DNA from: Hyphomicrobiales bacterium
GTDB taxonomy: Bacteria; Pseudomonadota; Alphaproteobacteria; Rhizobiales; Afifellaceae
NCBI GenBank assembly: GCA_013812985.1
Contig: JACCSN010000184.1
Span: 1-23,986 of the forward strand
Reading direction: 5' to 3'
DNA: 23,986 nt
Below, one piece after another: positions 16,923-23,986 of this stretch (position 1 is its first letter; the number at the start of each line of letters is the position of its first letter). A program made the position numbers and the translations under genes. The notes beneath the pieces were generated by a model, which was not told the origin of the DNA, did not search any database, and saw nothing but the letters and a program-made list of their open reading frames with translations.

Positions 16923-17125
16923 GTCCTGCTCGCTTTGTTTGAAGGCGGCGGCCCGAGGGCCGCGCCATGCTTCGCGTCCCCCGCAGGATAGGGCCTGCGC
17001 CCCGCCGAAGCAAACCGCGAAGGCGTGGTCAGTTGGGCCGCCGCCCGCAGACCCTCGGCCCCCTCAAGCGAGACCCCGCCAGGCGGTGGCGAAACCAGGG
17101 CGGAACCCCATATGCGGCTAGCGGC

Positions 17126-17154
17126 TTGAAAAGGCGGCGGGCTGCATGTAGGAA
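17126..17154 (+). promoter_or_regulatory. Promoter of tRNA-Gln
   Basis: TTGAAA (17126-17131) and TAGGAA (17149-17154) are spaced by 17 bases. Transcription would start near 17161, about 9 bases before the mature tRNA end. The -10 match is moderate. Confidence 0.5.
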
Positions 17155-17169
17155 ATCGCACGCGCCCGG

Positions 17170-17243
17170 TGGGGGATAGTTCAACGGTAGAACAGCGGAC
17201 TCTGACTCCGTCAATCTTGGTTCGAATCCAGGTCCCCCAGCCA
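17170..17243 (+). tRNA. tRNA-Gln, anticodon CTG, CCA encoded
   Basis: The sequence folds as a full cloverleaf: acceptor TGGGGGA (17170-17176) with TCCCCCA (17233-17239), discriminator G at 17240 and genomic CCA at 17241-17243. The D arm is GTTC/GAAC, the anticodon loop is CTCTGAC with CTG in the centre (reads CAG, glutamine), and the T arm is CTTGG-TTCGAAT-CCAGG. Its 3' end faces the catabolic cluster, the orientation used by islands that insert at tRNA genes, but no integrase or duplicated 3' end is seen. Confidence 0.95.
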
Positions 17244-17271
17244 CTCCGATTCATTCCACAACGTCAAAAAC

Positions 17272-18126
17272 TTAGTTGGTGCCTTGGCGTGGGCTTTCAA
17301 CAACGTTGGAAAGCACCCCGAGCCCTTTGACCTCGACCTCGATGCGATCGCCTGGGCGAAGGAAGCGCTGCGGTTGGCGCGAGCCGCCGGAGCCGTCAGG
17401 CGATCCGGTGGCGATCAGATCGCCGGGCGCGAGCGGCATGAACCGTGAGATGTGGGCGATGATCTGCGGGATCGAGAAAAGCATCGCGCCGGTGCTGGTG
17501 CGCTGCACCTCGTCGCCGTTCAGGCGCGTCACGAGCGTCCGATCCATGGGATCGGCTATTTCGTCGCTGGTCGTCACCCACGGGCCGCAGCTGCCGGAGG
17601 CGAAGAAATTCTTGCCGGAGAAGAGGCTGTGTTTCTGCCAATCGCGAACCGATCCCTCGTTCATGATCGTATAGCCCGCCACGTGGGACAGCGCGTCGGC
17701 CTCCGCGATGTCGCGTCCGCCCCGGCCAAGGACGACGGTCAGCTCGCCCTCGTAATCGAGCTGTTCGGACAGGCCTTCCGGATAGCGGATCGGCTGCTGG
17801 TGGCCGACAAGGGCCTCGACGGTCTTGATGAAGATCGTCGGCTGCGGCGGGCGCTCGGTCGAGAGTCCGCTGACGGGATGGATCTTTGCGTAGTTCAGGC
17901 CCACGCAGAAGATCTTCGCGCCCTCCGCGACAGGCGGCCGATGCGAAATATCCGCGATGGCGTATGTCCGGCCAGCCGCCCGGTGCTTCCGTTCGCTCCA
18001 GTCGCCGGCGGCGAGGAATGCGCGCAACGCGGCAGGACCGCTGGAATCGATCAATTCGACGACGGAGCCTTCGTCAGCGAAACCGATCCGGCTCTGGCCA
18101 TCGGCGTCAAAACTCACAAGCTTCAT
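17272..18126 (-). CDS. Fumarylacetoacetate hydrolase family protein
   Basis: FAH-family enzymes are metal-dependent hydrolases, decarboxylases or isomerases acting on beta-diketo acids and related oxo-acids. The 284-residue protein has a short N-terminal domain (1-65) and the catalytic fold: KIFCVGLNYAKI (71-82), DYEGELTVVLGRGG (124-137, metal ligands Glu126 and Glu128), GYTIMNEGSVRDWQ (151-164), KNFFASGSCGPWV, LFSIPQIIAHISRFMPLAPGDLIATGSPDG and the C-terminal LRPGDRIEVEVKGLGVL. The third metal ligand is usually Asp in 'GYT..ND.S.RD'; here it is Glu157, a conservative but notable change. ATG 18126 follows GAGAAG. It is the last gene of the minus-strand catabolic run, 59 bases after the lyase gene. 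Confidence 0.92.
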   Translation of the reverse strand: MKLVSFDADGQSRIGFADEGSVVELIDSSGPAALRAFLAAGDWSERKHRAAGRTYAIADISHRPPVAEGAKIFCVGLNYAKIHPVSGLSTERPPQPTIFIKTVEALVGHQQPIRYPEGLSEQLDYEGELTVVLGRGGRDIAEADALSHVAGYTIMNEGSVRDWQKHSLFSGKNFFASGSCGPWVTTSDEIADPMDRTLVTRLNGDEVQRTSTGAMLFSIPQIIAHISRFMPLAPGDLIATGSPDGSGGSRQPQRFLRPGDRIEVEVKGLGVLSNVVESPRQGTN

Positions 18127-18185
18127 GGGGCGCTTCTCTTTCGGGAACGGGGTCGTGACGGGAGCGCAATTTGCCCCTCGCCGTG

Positions 18186-19076
18186 TCAGGCCGCGGTATT
18201 GGCTTCGGCGGACAACATGCGCTCGGCGCTGTAGCGCTCGCCGTGCTCGAGGAGTTCGGGCGTGCCGATCACGCGGTTCAGACCGTCGAAATCGAGCATC
18301 CGGTCGCGGAAAGCGTGCGTCGTGCCATCCTTGACGAGCGTCGAATAAAAAGCGCCGAGATGGTGACCGACGGCGCGGACCGCCGCGCCCGGGAAGATGG
18401 CGATGGCAAACCCCATCGCTTCCAGTTCGGCGACCGGCAACACCGGCGTGCGCCCGCCCTCGATCATGTTGACCAGAAGCGGGGCGCGTCCGCCCAGGCT
18501 TTCGGCGGCGGCGCGCATCTGGACAAGATCCTGCGGCGCTTCGACGAACAGGATGTCAGCCCCGGCATCCGCATAAGCGTGGGCCCGATCGAGCGCCTGC
18601 TCCAAGCCTTCGACCGCAATGGCGTCGGTGCGGGCGATCACCAGCATCTCGTCGCGTGCGTCGCATGCCGCCTTGATCTTCCCCATCATCTCCGCCTTGG
18701 AGATCAGCGACTTGCCCGCAAGGTGGCCGCAGCGCTTGGGAAACGTCTGGTCCTCAAGCTGGATCGCATTCGCGCCTGAGCGCTCGAAGGTGCGGACGGT
18801 CCGCTGGACATTAAGGGCATTGCCGAAGCCGTTGTCGCCGTCGGCGATGATGGGCAGCGCGACGCGATCGCGGATCGCCGTAAGGACCTGCGCCACCTCG
18901 GTCATGTCGACCAGGCCGATATCCGACCGCCCGAACCGCGTATAGGCGATCCCCGCGCCCGACAGGTAGATCGACTCGGCGCCACTTTGCCGCGCGATCA
19001 ATGCCGAAAGAGCGTCATAGACGCCGGGGCACAAAAGCAAGCGCTTGTCCGCCAGCCGCTGCTTCAGGGGGTTCAT
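18186..19076 (-). CDS. Isocitrate lyase/PEP mutase superfamily lyase
   Basis: The 296-residue protein belongs to the family of 2-methylisocitrate lyase, 2,3-dimethylmalate lyase and oxaloacetate decarboxylase. Visible motifs: LCPGVYDALSALIARQSGAE, YLSGAGIAYTRFGRSDIGL, PIIADGDNGFGNALNVQRTV (metal site, about 75-94), GANAIQLEDQTFPKRCGHLAGK (101-122) and IARTDAIAVEGLEQALDRAHAYADAGADILFVEAP. KRCGH with Cys116 is the catalytic signature of true C-C lyases, so a lyase is more likely than a phosphomutase. The neighbours (TctAB transporter, LeuB-like dehydrogenase, FAH, RraA) suggest a methylated or branched malate/isocitrate-type substrate; this is inference. ATG 19076 has GGAGG 6 bases upstream. 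It lies 23 bases after the leuB-like gene. Confidence 0.92.
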   Translation of the reverse strand: MNPLKQRLADKRLLLCPGVYDALSALIARQSGAESIYLSGAGIAYTRFGRSDIGLVDMTEVAQVLTAIRDRVALPIIADGDNGFGNALNVQRTVRTFERSGANAIQLEDQTFPKRCGHLAGKSLISKAEMMGKIKAACDARDEMLVIARTDAIAVEGLEQALDRAHAYADAGADILFVEAPQDLVQMRAAAESLGGRAPLLVNMIEGGRTPVLPVAELEAMGFAIAIFPGAAVRAVGHHLGAFYSTLVKDGTTHAFRDRMLDFDGLNRVIGTPELLEHGERYSAERMLSAEANTAA

Positions 19077-19099
19077 GGATCGCCTCCGTGGGTCGGGCG

Positions 19100-20152
19100 C
19101 TAGGCCTGGAGCGCGGCGACAACGGCGTCGCCCATCTCGCGGGTGCCCACGATTCTTGCGCCGGGTTCGCGGATGTCCCCCGTCCGAAGGCCGTCCGCCA
19201 GCACCTTGCGCACCGCCAGTTCGACGCGATCGGCGAGATCCGCCCGTTCGCAGCTGTAGCGCAGCAGCATGGCCGCGGAGAGAATCGTGGCGAGCGGGTT
19301 GGCGATATCCTGGCCGGCGATGTCCGGCGCCGATCCGTGGATCGGCTCGTAGAGACCCTTCGTGCTTTCGCCGAGCGCGGCGGAGGGAAGCATCCCGATC
19401 GAGCCGGTCATCATCGCGGTGAGGTCGGAAAGAATGTCGCCGAACATGTTGCCGGTGACGACGACGTCGTAGCTCGTCGGCGCGCGCAGCAGGCTCATCG
19501 CCGCGGCATCCACATACATGTGGGAGAGCTCGACATCGGGGTAGTCCCGGCCGACCTCGGTCATCACCTCGCGCCAGAGCACCATGGTCTCCAGCACGTT
19601 CGCCTTGTCGACCGAGAGCACCTTTCGCTTGCGCGTGCGCGCGACCCGAAATGCGACATGGGCGATGCGCGCCACCTCGTATTCCTTGTAGCGCATCGTA
19701 TTGATGGCTTCGCGCTCCTGACCTGCCGCTTCGACGCGGCCGCGCGGCTCGCCGAAATAGATGTCGCCGTTCAGCTCCCGCAGGATGAGAATGTCGAGCC
19801 CGTCCACCACTTCGGCCTTCAGCGTGGAGGCGTTGCGCAGTTCCGGCAGGAGCTTCGCCGGGCGGTAATTGGCGAAGAACCCGAGCTCCTTGCGCAGCCG
19901 AAGAAGCCCCAGGCCCGGCCGCTTGTTGCGCGGCAGGTGCTCGTATTTCGGCGCCCCGACGGCGCCGAACAGGATCGCGTCGGCGCGTCTGGCGAGATCG
20001 AGCGTCGCCGGGGGAAGCGGGTCGGCGGCGGCGTCGACGCCGGCTCCGCCTATATGCGCCTCTTCGAATTCCGGCCGGAAGCCGTCGCCCGACAGAGCCG
20101 TCAGGACCTTGACGGCTTCGGGGATGATCTCCTTGCCGATCCCATCGCCCGG
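19100..20152 (-). pseudogene. leuB: 3-isopropylmalate dehydrogenase-like gene lacking its start, fused to tctA
   Basis: The frame reads [20 protein letters not shown] at 20152 and continues without interruption to TAG at 19100, with all later landmarks of a LeuB-type decarboxylating dehydrogenase: [100 protein letters not shown] and [20 protein letters not shown] LeuB normally begins with a short strand ending LPGDGIG; here the bases before PGDGIG belong to tctA and no ATG, GTG or TTG occurs in frame before a stop. About six N-terminal codons and the ribosome binding site are missing; the next GTG (19810) would remove a third of the protein. So it is probably not expressed as a full enzyme. 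Catalytic residues themselves are intact. Confidence 0.85.
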
Positions 20153-21121
20153 GGAATCCCCAAAGTGAAAAGCGGAATGAGCGCCGCGTTGGCGTGCGCG
20201 TTGTTGGCGGTTTCAGGCCCGGCGACGCCCTGGATCGCGCCATTGCCGAACGTCTCCGGCCGCTTCGCGACGGCTTTCTCGATGCCATAGGATACAAAGG
20301 AGGCTAGCGCCTGCGTCGTGCCGGGAATGAGGCCGAGGAAGAAGCCGAGCAGGGTTCCGCGCCCGATCGCTCCGCCGGAATCCTTGAAATCTTGCGCCGT
20401 CGGATACAGCCCGTGGAGGTCGCTCCTGTTCAGCTTCGGCGGCGGGTCCTCGACGTTGCGAAGCACCTCGCTGAGCCCGAAAAGGCCCATGACCACGGGG
20501 ACGAAATCGAGACCGCCGAGAAGCGGCGTGAGACCGAACGTGAGGCGCGGCGTGCCCATCGTCGGGTCCGTGCCGACGAACGCCGAGCAGCAGGCCGAAG
20601 ATCGCCATGGCGAGCGCCTTGAGCATCGAGTCTCCGGCGAGAAAGGTGAGCGTGGCGAGGCCGACGGTCAGGAGAGCGAAGAACTCCTGCGGCCCGAACT
20701 GCAGCCCAAGCTCCGCCAGCAGCGGGGACAGGAAGATCAGGGCGATGACCGCAGCCGTTCCGCCGATGAACGAGCCGATGGCGGCGATGGACAGAGCGAC
20801 GCCGGCGCGACCCTGCCGCGCCATCGCATGCCCGTCGAGCATTGTCGGCACCGAGGCGACCTCGCCGGGGACGTTCATCAGAATGGCTGTGATCGTGCCG
20901 CCGTAATAGCTGCCGTAGAAAATGGCGGCGAGCATGATGATGGCGCCCGTCGCCGGCAGCTGGAACGTCAGTGGAAGCAGGATGACCATGCCGCCGGCGG
21001 AGCCGATCCCCGGCAGCACGCCGACCAGCGTGCCGATCAGGCAGCCGATCAGCGCGAACATCAGGTTTTCCGGCGAAAGCGCGATCTCAAAGCCGATGAT
21101 GAGGGCCTGAAGCGCTTCCAT
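20153..21121 (-). pseudogene. tctA: Tripartite tricarboxylate transporter large permease, frameshifted and C-terminally truncated
   Basis: TctA is the large membrane subunit (about 500 residues, 12 helices) of TTT-family transporters. The start MEALQALIIGFEIALSPENLMFALIG (21121) lies 8 bases after the tctB stop. Family landmarks follow: GVLPGIGSAGGMVILLPLTF, FYGSYYGGTITAILMNVPGE, DGHAMARQGRAGVALSIAAIGSFIGG and GPQEFFALLTVGLATL. After ALAMAIFGLLLGV the frame is lost near 20575-20590; the neighbouring frame resumes with GTDPTMGTPRLTFGLTPLLGG and runs through GFFLGLIPGTTQALASFVSY and [18 protein letters not shown]. There the homology stops within CCCCGG and leuB-like sequence begins. Roughly the last third of the protein is absent. 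A functional permease is not encoded. Confidence 0.88.
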
Positions 21122-21129
21122 CTCCCGGC

Positions 21130-21717
21130 CTAAAGTCCGATTCCGCGCAGCAGTCCCGCCGGCGCCGGCGGGAGATAGACCCCCAGCCACTGCGTAAAGG
21201 CGTAGCCGACGCCCAGGCTGCCGAAGAGCGCCACCGCCAGGCCGGTCAGGAAAAGCCGGCACCCATAAGTCGCAAGCAACGCGAGCTGGACAACAAACAT
21301 GGTAAATACGAAGCCGAGACGCTCAACGAAAAGGGCGAAACCGGCAATGCAGACGAGGGTCACCAGGATTCGAGTCCCCGGAGCGCGCGCGGGCAGAAAG
21401 CGTTCCGTCAAGACGGGCATGCCGACCAGGAAGGTGCGCGCCAGGATGGCAACGCACAGCCCGCTCAGCAGGATTCCGAGCCACATTGGCAGGAACGCCG
21501 GCCCCGGCCCTATCGGCGTGGCGTAGGTCAGGCTGCGCGCTTGCCAGCAAACCCAAAGGCCCAGCGCAAGGAAGGCCAGACACGTCAGCAGATAGCCCGC
21601 CCCGCCGAAGCGGTCTTGAGCTGGGGCGGGAGGCGTGGCAGGCAAATCCCGCTTGTCGACCGTCGCGATGCGCACCTCCCCTTTGTCAGATCGTTTTATC
21701 TTTCCGCGATTTAGCAT
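21130..21717 (-). CDS. tctB: Tripartite tricarboxylate transporter small permease
   Basis: TctB is the four-helix small membrane subunit that pairs with TctA. The 195-residue protein has a hydrophilic N-terminus (1-35) and hydrophobic segments at about 40-58 (YLLTCLAFLALGLWVCWQA), 75-97 (FLPMWLGILLSGLCVAILAR), 115-150 (ILVTLVCIAGFALFVERLGFVFTMFVVQLALLA) and 155-175 (LFLTGLAVALFGSLGVGYAF). The IGPGPAFLPMWLGILL element is the family signature. The start is uncertain: ATG 21717 has no ribosome binding site and sits about 12 bases from the likely transcription start; GTG 21675 follows AAAGGGGAG. It is intact, but its partner tctA is not, and no tctC binding-protein gene is visible. Confidence 0.88.
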   Translation of the reverse strand: MLNRGKIKRSDKGEVRIATVDKRDLPATPPAPAQDRFGGAGYLLTCLAFLALGLWVCWQARSLTYATPIGPGPAFLPMWLGILLSGLCVAILARTFLVGMPVLTERFLPARAPGTRILVTLVCIAGFALFVERLGFVFTMFVVQLALLATYGCRLFLTGLAVALFGSLGVGYAFTQWLGVYLPPAPAGLLRGIGL

Positions 21718-22175
21718 CTATGATCGAGCGGTCACAAGTATATATTCGAGGTCGGCGTGAAGAATCCCGGTTTCACGCGCCGGCTTTCGGGCATCGCCAC
21801 TTGTGCCGGCGGCAGCTGCCGGCATTGCGCATCAGCGTGACTTATGTGTCGTGCAGGAAAATTTAATTGCTCGAGCAGAATTCCAGGTTAGGTTCGCAGT
21901 CTCTGCCATATCGGCTGGATAAGCAGCGCGAGGATTCCCGCCAAACCTTTTCTGACCTGTCCTGTGGGCTGAATCCTTGCACTCTGTGTCGCTACGGACT
22001 TAAAGCAAGTCTGATGGGCTTGGTTTGCACCTGTTGAGGCGCCCAGGCCTCGTTCCACAGCTCCTGAAAGGAAGCCCCAGCGCGGTCCGTGTTTCAGATC
22101 CGCAACGCGGCTCTCGGCAAATGCTGACAACCACAAGCATGCTGTCGATGAGGCGGCAGACGAAACGAGGACATC
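21718..22175. other. Divergent intergenic region between tctB and the RraA-family gene
   Basis: This 458-base region must hold promoters for both arms of the catabolic cluster. On the minus strand TATACT at 21742-21737 is a good -10 element for tctB, with no strong -35. The bases around it are AT-rich. The minus-strand ORF at 21888-22136 has no ribosome binding site or recognisable motif. No regulator gene is present, which is unusual for a divergent catabolic locus. Confidence 0.45.
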
Positions 22176-22874
22176 ATGCCGACCTTACCGATTATCGGAC
22201 CCGAAGCGCTCGAATTCTATCGCACCGCACCGTCGAGCATCGTGACGGATGCTCTCACCAGGTTTGGTGTCGGCGCCTGGATGGACGACGTGTTGCCGCT
22301 CGACCCCGCCTGGCGGGTTTCCGGCCGTGTCCGCACGCTGCAATACGGGACGAAGTCCGGGATGAAACTGTCCCGCCACTCCATCTATTCGTTTTGCGAC
22401 GAGATGGAGCCGGGCGACGTGATGGTGATCGGCACAGGCGGCACACGCGGCTGGCTGCTGGGCGAAAACACCATCCATTATTGCCTGAACCGGGGCATCG
22501 GCGGCGTGGTCACGGATGGCAAGGTCCGCGACGTGCGCGAGCTTCTGGAGATCCCGCTGCCGGTCTTCTCCCGCGGCCCGACCGCGCGGCCTTTCCTGTC
22601 CGAAGTCGAGGTCGTAGCTGTGGATGTTCCGGTCGAATACGGCGGTGCGTATGTGCGCCCGGGCGACTTTATCGTGGGCGACTTGGACGGGATCGTTCTG
22701 GCGCCCAATGAAGCGGCGGAGCCGCTGATCGCGGAGGCCGCCGAGCTCCAGGTGCTCGAGAAGGAACAGGAGATCGCCATCCGCGAGCGGCAATCGCTCG
22801 CCATCGTTCAAGATGTGAGCCGCCGCAAGAAACTCCGCAAGGGTCCGGCTTTCAATCCCAAACCGCGCGGCTGA
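22176..22874 (+). CDS. RraA/HMG-aldolase family protein (4-hydroxy-4-methyl-2-oxoglutarate aldolase-like)
   Basis: Members of this fold are divalent-metal aldolases cleaving 4-hydroxy-4-methyl- or 4-carboxy-4-hydroxy-2-oxo acids to pyruvate or oxaloacetate products; RraA itself inhibits RNase E. The 232-residue protein has SSIVTDALTRFG (20-31), RVSGRVRTLQYG (47-58), EPGDVMVIGTGG, GWLLGENTIHYCLNRGIGGVVTDGKVRD (92-119) with the aldolase-type Asp114...Arg118-Asp119, PVFSRGPTARP and YVRPGDFIVGDLDGIVLAP. The D-G-x-x-R-D motif supports an aldolase over a pure RraA regulator. The C-terminal tail is charged (KEQEIAIRERQS). ATG 22176 has GAGG upstream. In this cluster it could cleave an oxo-acid made by the other enzymes. 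Confidence 0.9.
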   Translation: MPTLPIIGPEALEFYRTAPSSIVTDALTRFGVGAWMDDVLPLDPAWRVSGRVRTLQYGTKSGMKLSRHSIYSFCDEMEPGDVMVIGTGGTRGWLLGENTIHYCLNRGIGGVVTDGKVRDVRELLEIPLPVFSRGPTARPFLSEVEVVAVDVPVEYGGAYVRPGDFIVGDLDGIVLAPNEAAEPLIAEAAELQVLEKEQEIAIRERQSLAIVQDVSRRKKLRKGPAFNPKPRG

Positions 22875-22897
22875 GCCCGCATCGGCGAGGATCGAAC

Positions 22898-23180
22898 ATG
22901 CGCCTGATCGAGCTCGCGAGCATCATCCGGTCGAAGAATGCCGGGCCCCTTCAGGTGACGATCGATCTCATGTTCTCCGACCGGGAGCGCTACGGGATCG
23001 CCGCGACCTCCCCTGCCCTCGATGCGGAGTCCGTGGCCGCGCTTTACGGGGTCGATCCCGCTCGCCCGCGGCCGCAGTGTTCGCGACGAGCAGATCGCGC
23101 TCGCTTTGCGGAACATTACAGCGTTCTTCGAAGGCAATCCCCTGGTCAACGAGATCACGCGACTGTCGCGGAGCAGGTGA
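22898..23180 (+). pseudogene. DUF4387 family gene, frameshifted
   Basis: The frame starts MRLIELASIIRSKNAGPLQVTIDLMF, which carries the IRSKNAGP signature of DUF4387, and continues through SVAALYGVDPAR. At about 23060-23082 the frame is lost; a neighbouring frame continues with VRDEQIALALRNITAFFEGNP, family-like sequence, to TGA at 23178-23180. Joined, the product would be about 94 residues, close to the family's usual ~100. DUF4387 proteins are of unknown function and are often found next to AtuA-like (DUF1446) proteins and acid-catabolism genes; no DUF1446 gene is visible here. It lies 23 bases after the RraA-family gene and was probably cotranscribed with it. Confidence 0.8.
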
Positions 23181-23558
23181 CCGTAAGCGGTGATCCGTTG
23201 ACGTCCAAACCCCCGACGCCTGAACCGGAGCCGAGCAAGGACCTGAACGAAAGGGCAACCGCAGCCCTTGTTTCAACCCTCGAACCCGGATATCCAGACA
23301 TTTGCCTGTTTGTTCCCTGGAGACAGGGAAATGCAAACGGCGCAGGAGACTGCCCCCACAGCCCATTTGCTTTTGCTAGCTTTTCTGGCCTGACGCCCCT
23401 CCCGAAGTCGCGGGTGATGCTGCGTTTACGTCGCGCCGGCCAGAGTGTCGGGATTGTCCCCGGCGTATCGCATAGCGAATTGTGCGGGTTCGAAGCCACT
23501 GAGCGATTGGCGCGGGCTGACCCTGTCGGCTCCTTCCAGTGAAAGTGTTTGGCCATAC
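23181..23558. other. Intergenic region with a hairpin, no gene seen
   Basis: No supported coding frame is present; those listed on either strand have no ribosome binding site or motif. A hairpin lies at 23313-23330. The base composition is less GC-rich than the flanking genes. It must hold the promoter of the response regulator gene, which I cannot place. Confidence 0.45.
23313..23330. repeat. Short perfect inverted repeat (hairpin)
   Basis: TTCCCTG (23313-23319), a GAGA loop and CAGGGAA (23324-23330) form a perfect 7-bp stem; TTTG and CAAA just outside extend the symmetry with a small mismatch. There is no T-tract. It could be a terminator for the rraA-like/DUF4387 unit, a mobile repeat or part of a small RNA. 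Confidence 0.5.
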
Positions 23559-23986
23559 ATGTCAGCAGATCCAAGCGGGTCTTCAACGAACGTCCTTGTC
23601 GTGGAAGACGAGATGGTGTTGCGCATGCGCGCGGTCGATATCGTCGAGGATGCCGGGTTCACGGCGGTCGAAGCCGTGAATGCCGATGAAGCGCTGTCTA
23701 TTCTCGAATCGCGCTCGGACATCTCGCTGCTGCTTTCCGACATCCAGATGCCCGGCAGCATGGACGGATTGAAGCTCGCCCACGCCGTGCACGACCGCTG
23801 GCCTTCCATCAAGATCATCCTGGTGTCCGGCCAGGTCAAGTATCCGATACGGACAAGCCAGCCGATAGCCGCTTCTTCGGCAAGCCGCTTGAGGTGAAGC
23901 AGATGATTGCGGAACTTCAGGGCATGATGGGCGCGGGCACGCTCAAAATCATTCCTGAGGCCGCCATGCCGCTCGCGGTTGAAGCG
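23559..23986 (+). pseudogene. Single-domain response regulator, frameshifted and cut by window edge
   Basis: The receiver domain starts MSADPSGSSTNVLVVEDEMVLRMRAVDIVEDAGF, with the acidic pair in VEDE, phosphoacceptor Asp in LLLSDIQMPGSMDG and Ser in IILVSGQVK. After QVK (about 23840) the frame turns to unrelated residues and stops near 23897; the neighbouring frame restores the domain with SDTDKPADSRFFGKPLEV, including the conserved Lys of FGKPL, and stays open to the right edge (MIAELQGMMGAGTLKII). One missing base near 23840 explains it. No output domain is seen, so it is a CheY-like or FixJ-receiver type regulator of the kind often paired with HWE/HisKA2 kinases in alphaproteobacteria. 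The partner is outside the window. Confidence 0.8.

Noticed and set aside
16919..17254. Minus-strand ORF reading WGTWIRTKIDGVRVRCSTVELSPTG
   Set aside because: This familiar spurious peptide is a reverse reading of the tRNA-Gln gene.
19001..20290. 429-codon plus-strand ORF opposite leuB
   Set aside because: Antisense shadow; no ribosome binding site or motif.
18186..20297. 703-codon minus-strand ORF
   Set aside because: Only its last 296 codons are the lyase gene; the upstream part is an Arg-rich off-frame reading of leuB.

Overview
The window is about 24 kb of high-GC DNA (strong G/C bias at third codon positions, so long antisense shadow ORFs are everywhere). Gene content points to an alphaproteobacterium, most likely Hyphomicrobiales/Rhizobiales: two Omp25/Omp31-type 8-stranded porin-family barrels, a short ParE, an adjacent Ppx-RlmE pair, an RhlE-type helicase starting MSFDTLGL, and an NnrU-family protein. 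This placement is inference from family resemblance, not a database result.

Layout. 1-323: 3'-truncated small secreted protein (-). 465-1871: nnrU-like then panB (-). 2010-2423: acidic hypothetical protein (+). 2508-3677: exported PQQ-dependent sugar dehydrogenase (-). 3678-4482: gene-poor stretch with a perfect 10-bp dyad, a strong ribosome binding site and an ORF of only 11 codons, looking like the stump of a lost gene. 4483-6549: parE (+). 6640-8598: two paralogous outer-membrane barrels (-); the second has poly-aspartate and Gly/Asn-rich insertions in every predicted surface loop. 9131-10714: rhlE-like helicase (+). 10711-11450: TfoX-like and A-type Fe-S carrier genes, joined by a CTGA overlap (-). 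11661-14191: EamA transporter and guaB (-). 14309-14894: VapC-like PIN toxin with a frameshifted upstream ORF and a palindrome (-). 14992-16922: ppx-like gene and rlmE with a GTGA overlap (-). 17170-17243: tRNA-Gln(CTG) (+).

From 17272 to 23180 lies a divergent catabolic cluster: tctB, tctA, leuB-like, isocitrate-lyase-superfamily and FAH-family genes on the minus strand; an RraA-family aldolase and a DUF4387 gene on the plus strand. The combination suggests uptake and cleavage of a carboxylated, perhaps branched, di- or tricarboxylic acid; the substrate cannot be read from sequence. The cluster is damaged: tctA has an internal frameshift and then breaks off mid-gene, joined directly to a leuB-like gene missing its start, and the DUF4387 gene is frameshifted. 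A response regulator (23559 to the right edge) is also frameshifted.

The damage has two readings that sequence alone cannot separate: real decay of an accessory locus, or uncorrected errors and a misjoin in a draft assembly. Housekeeping genes (parE, guaB, rlmE, ppx-like, panB, rhlE-like) are intact. The most unusual intact object is the poly-Asp/Gly-Asn loop-expanded barrel at 7582-8598.
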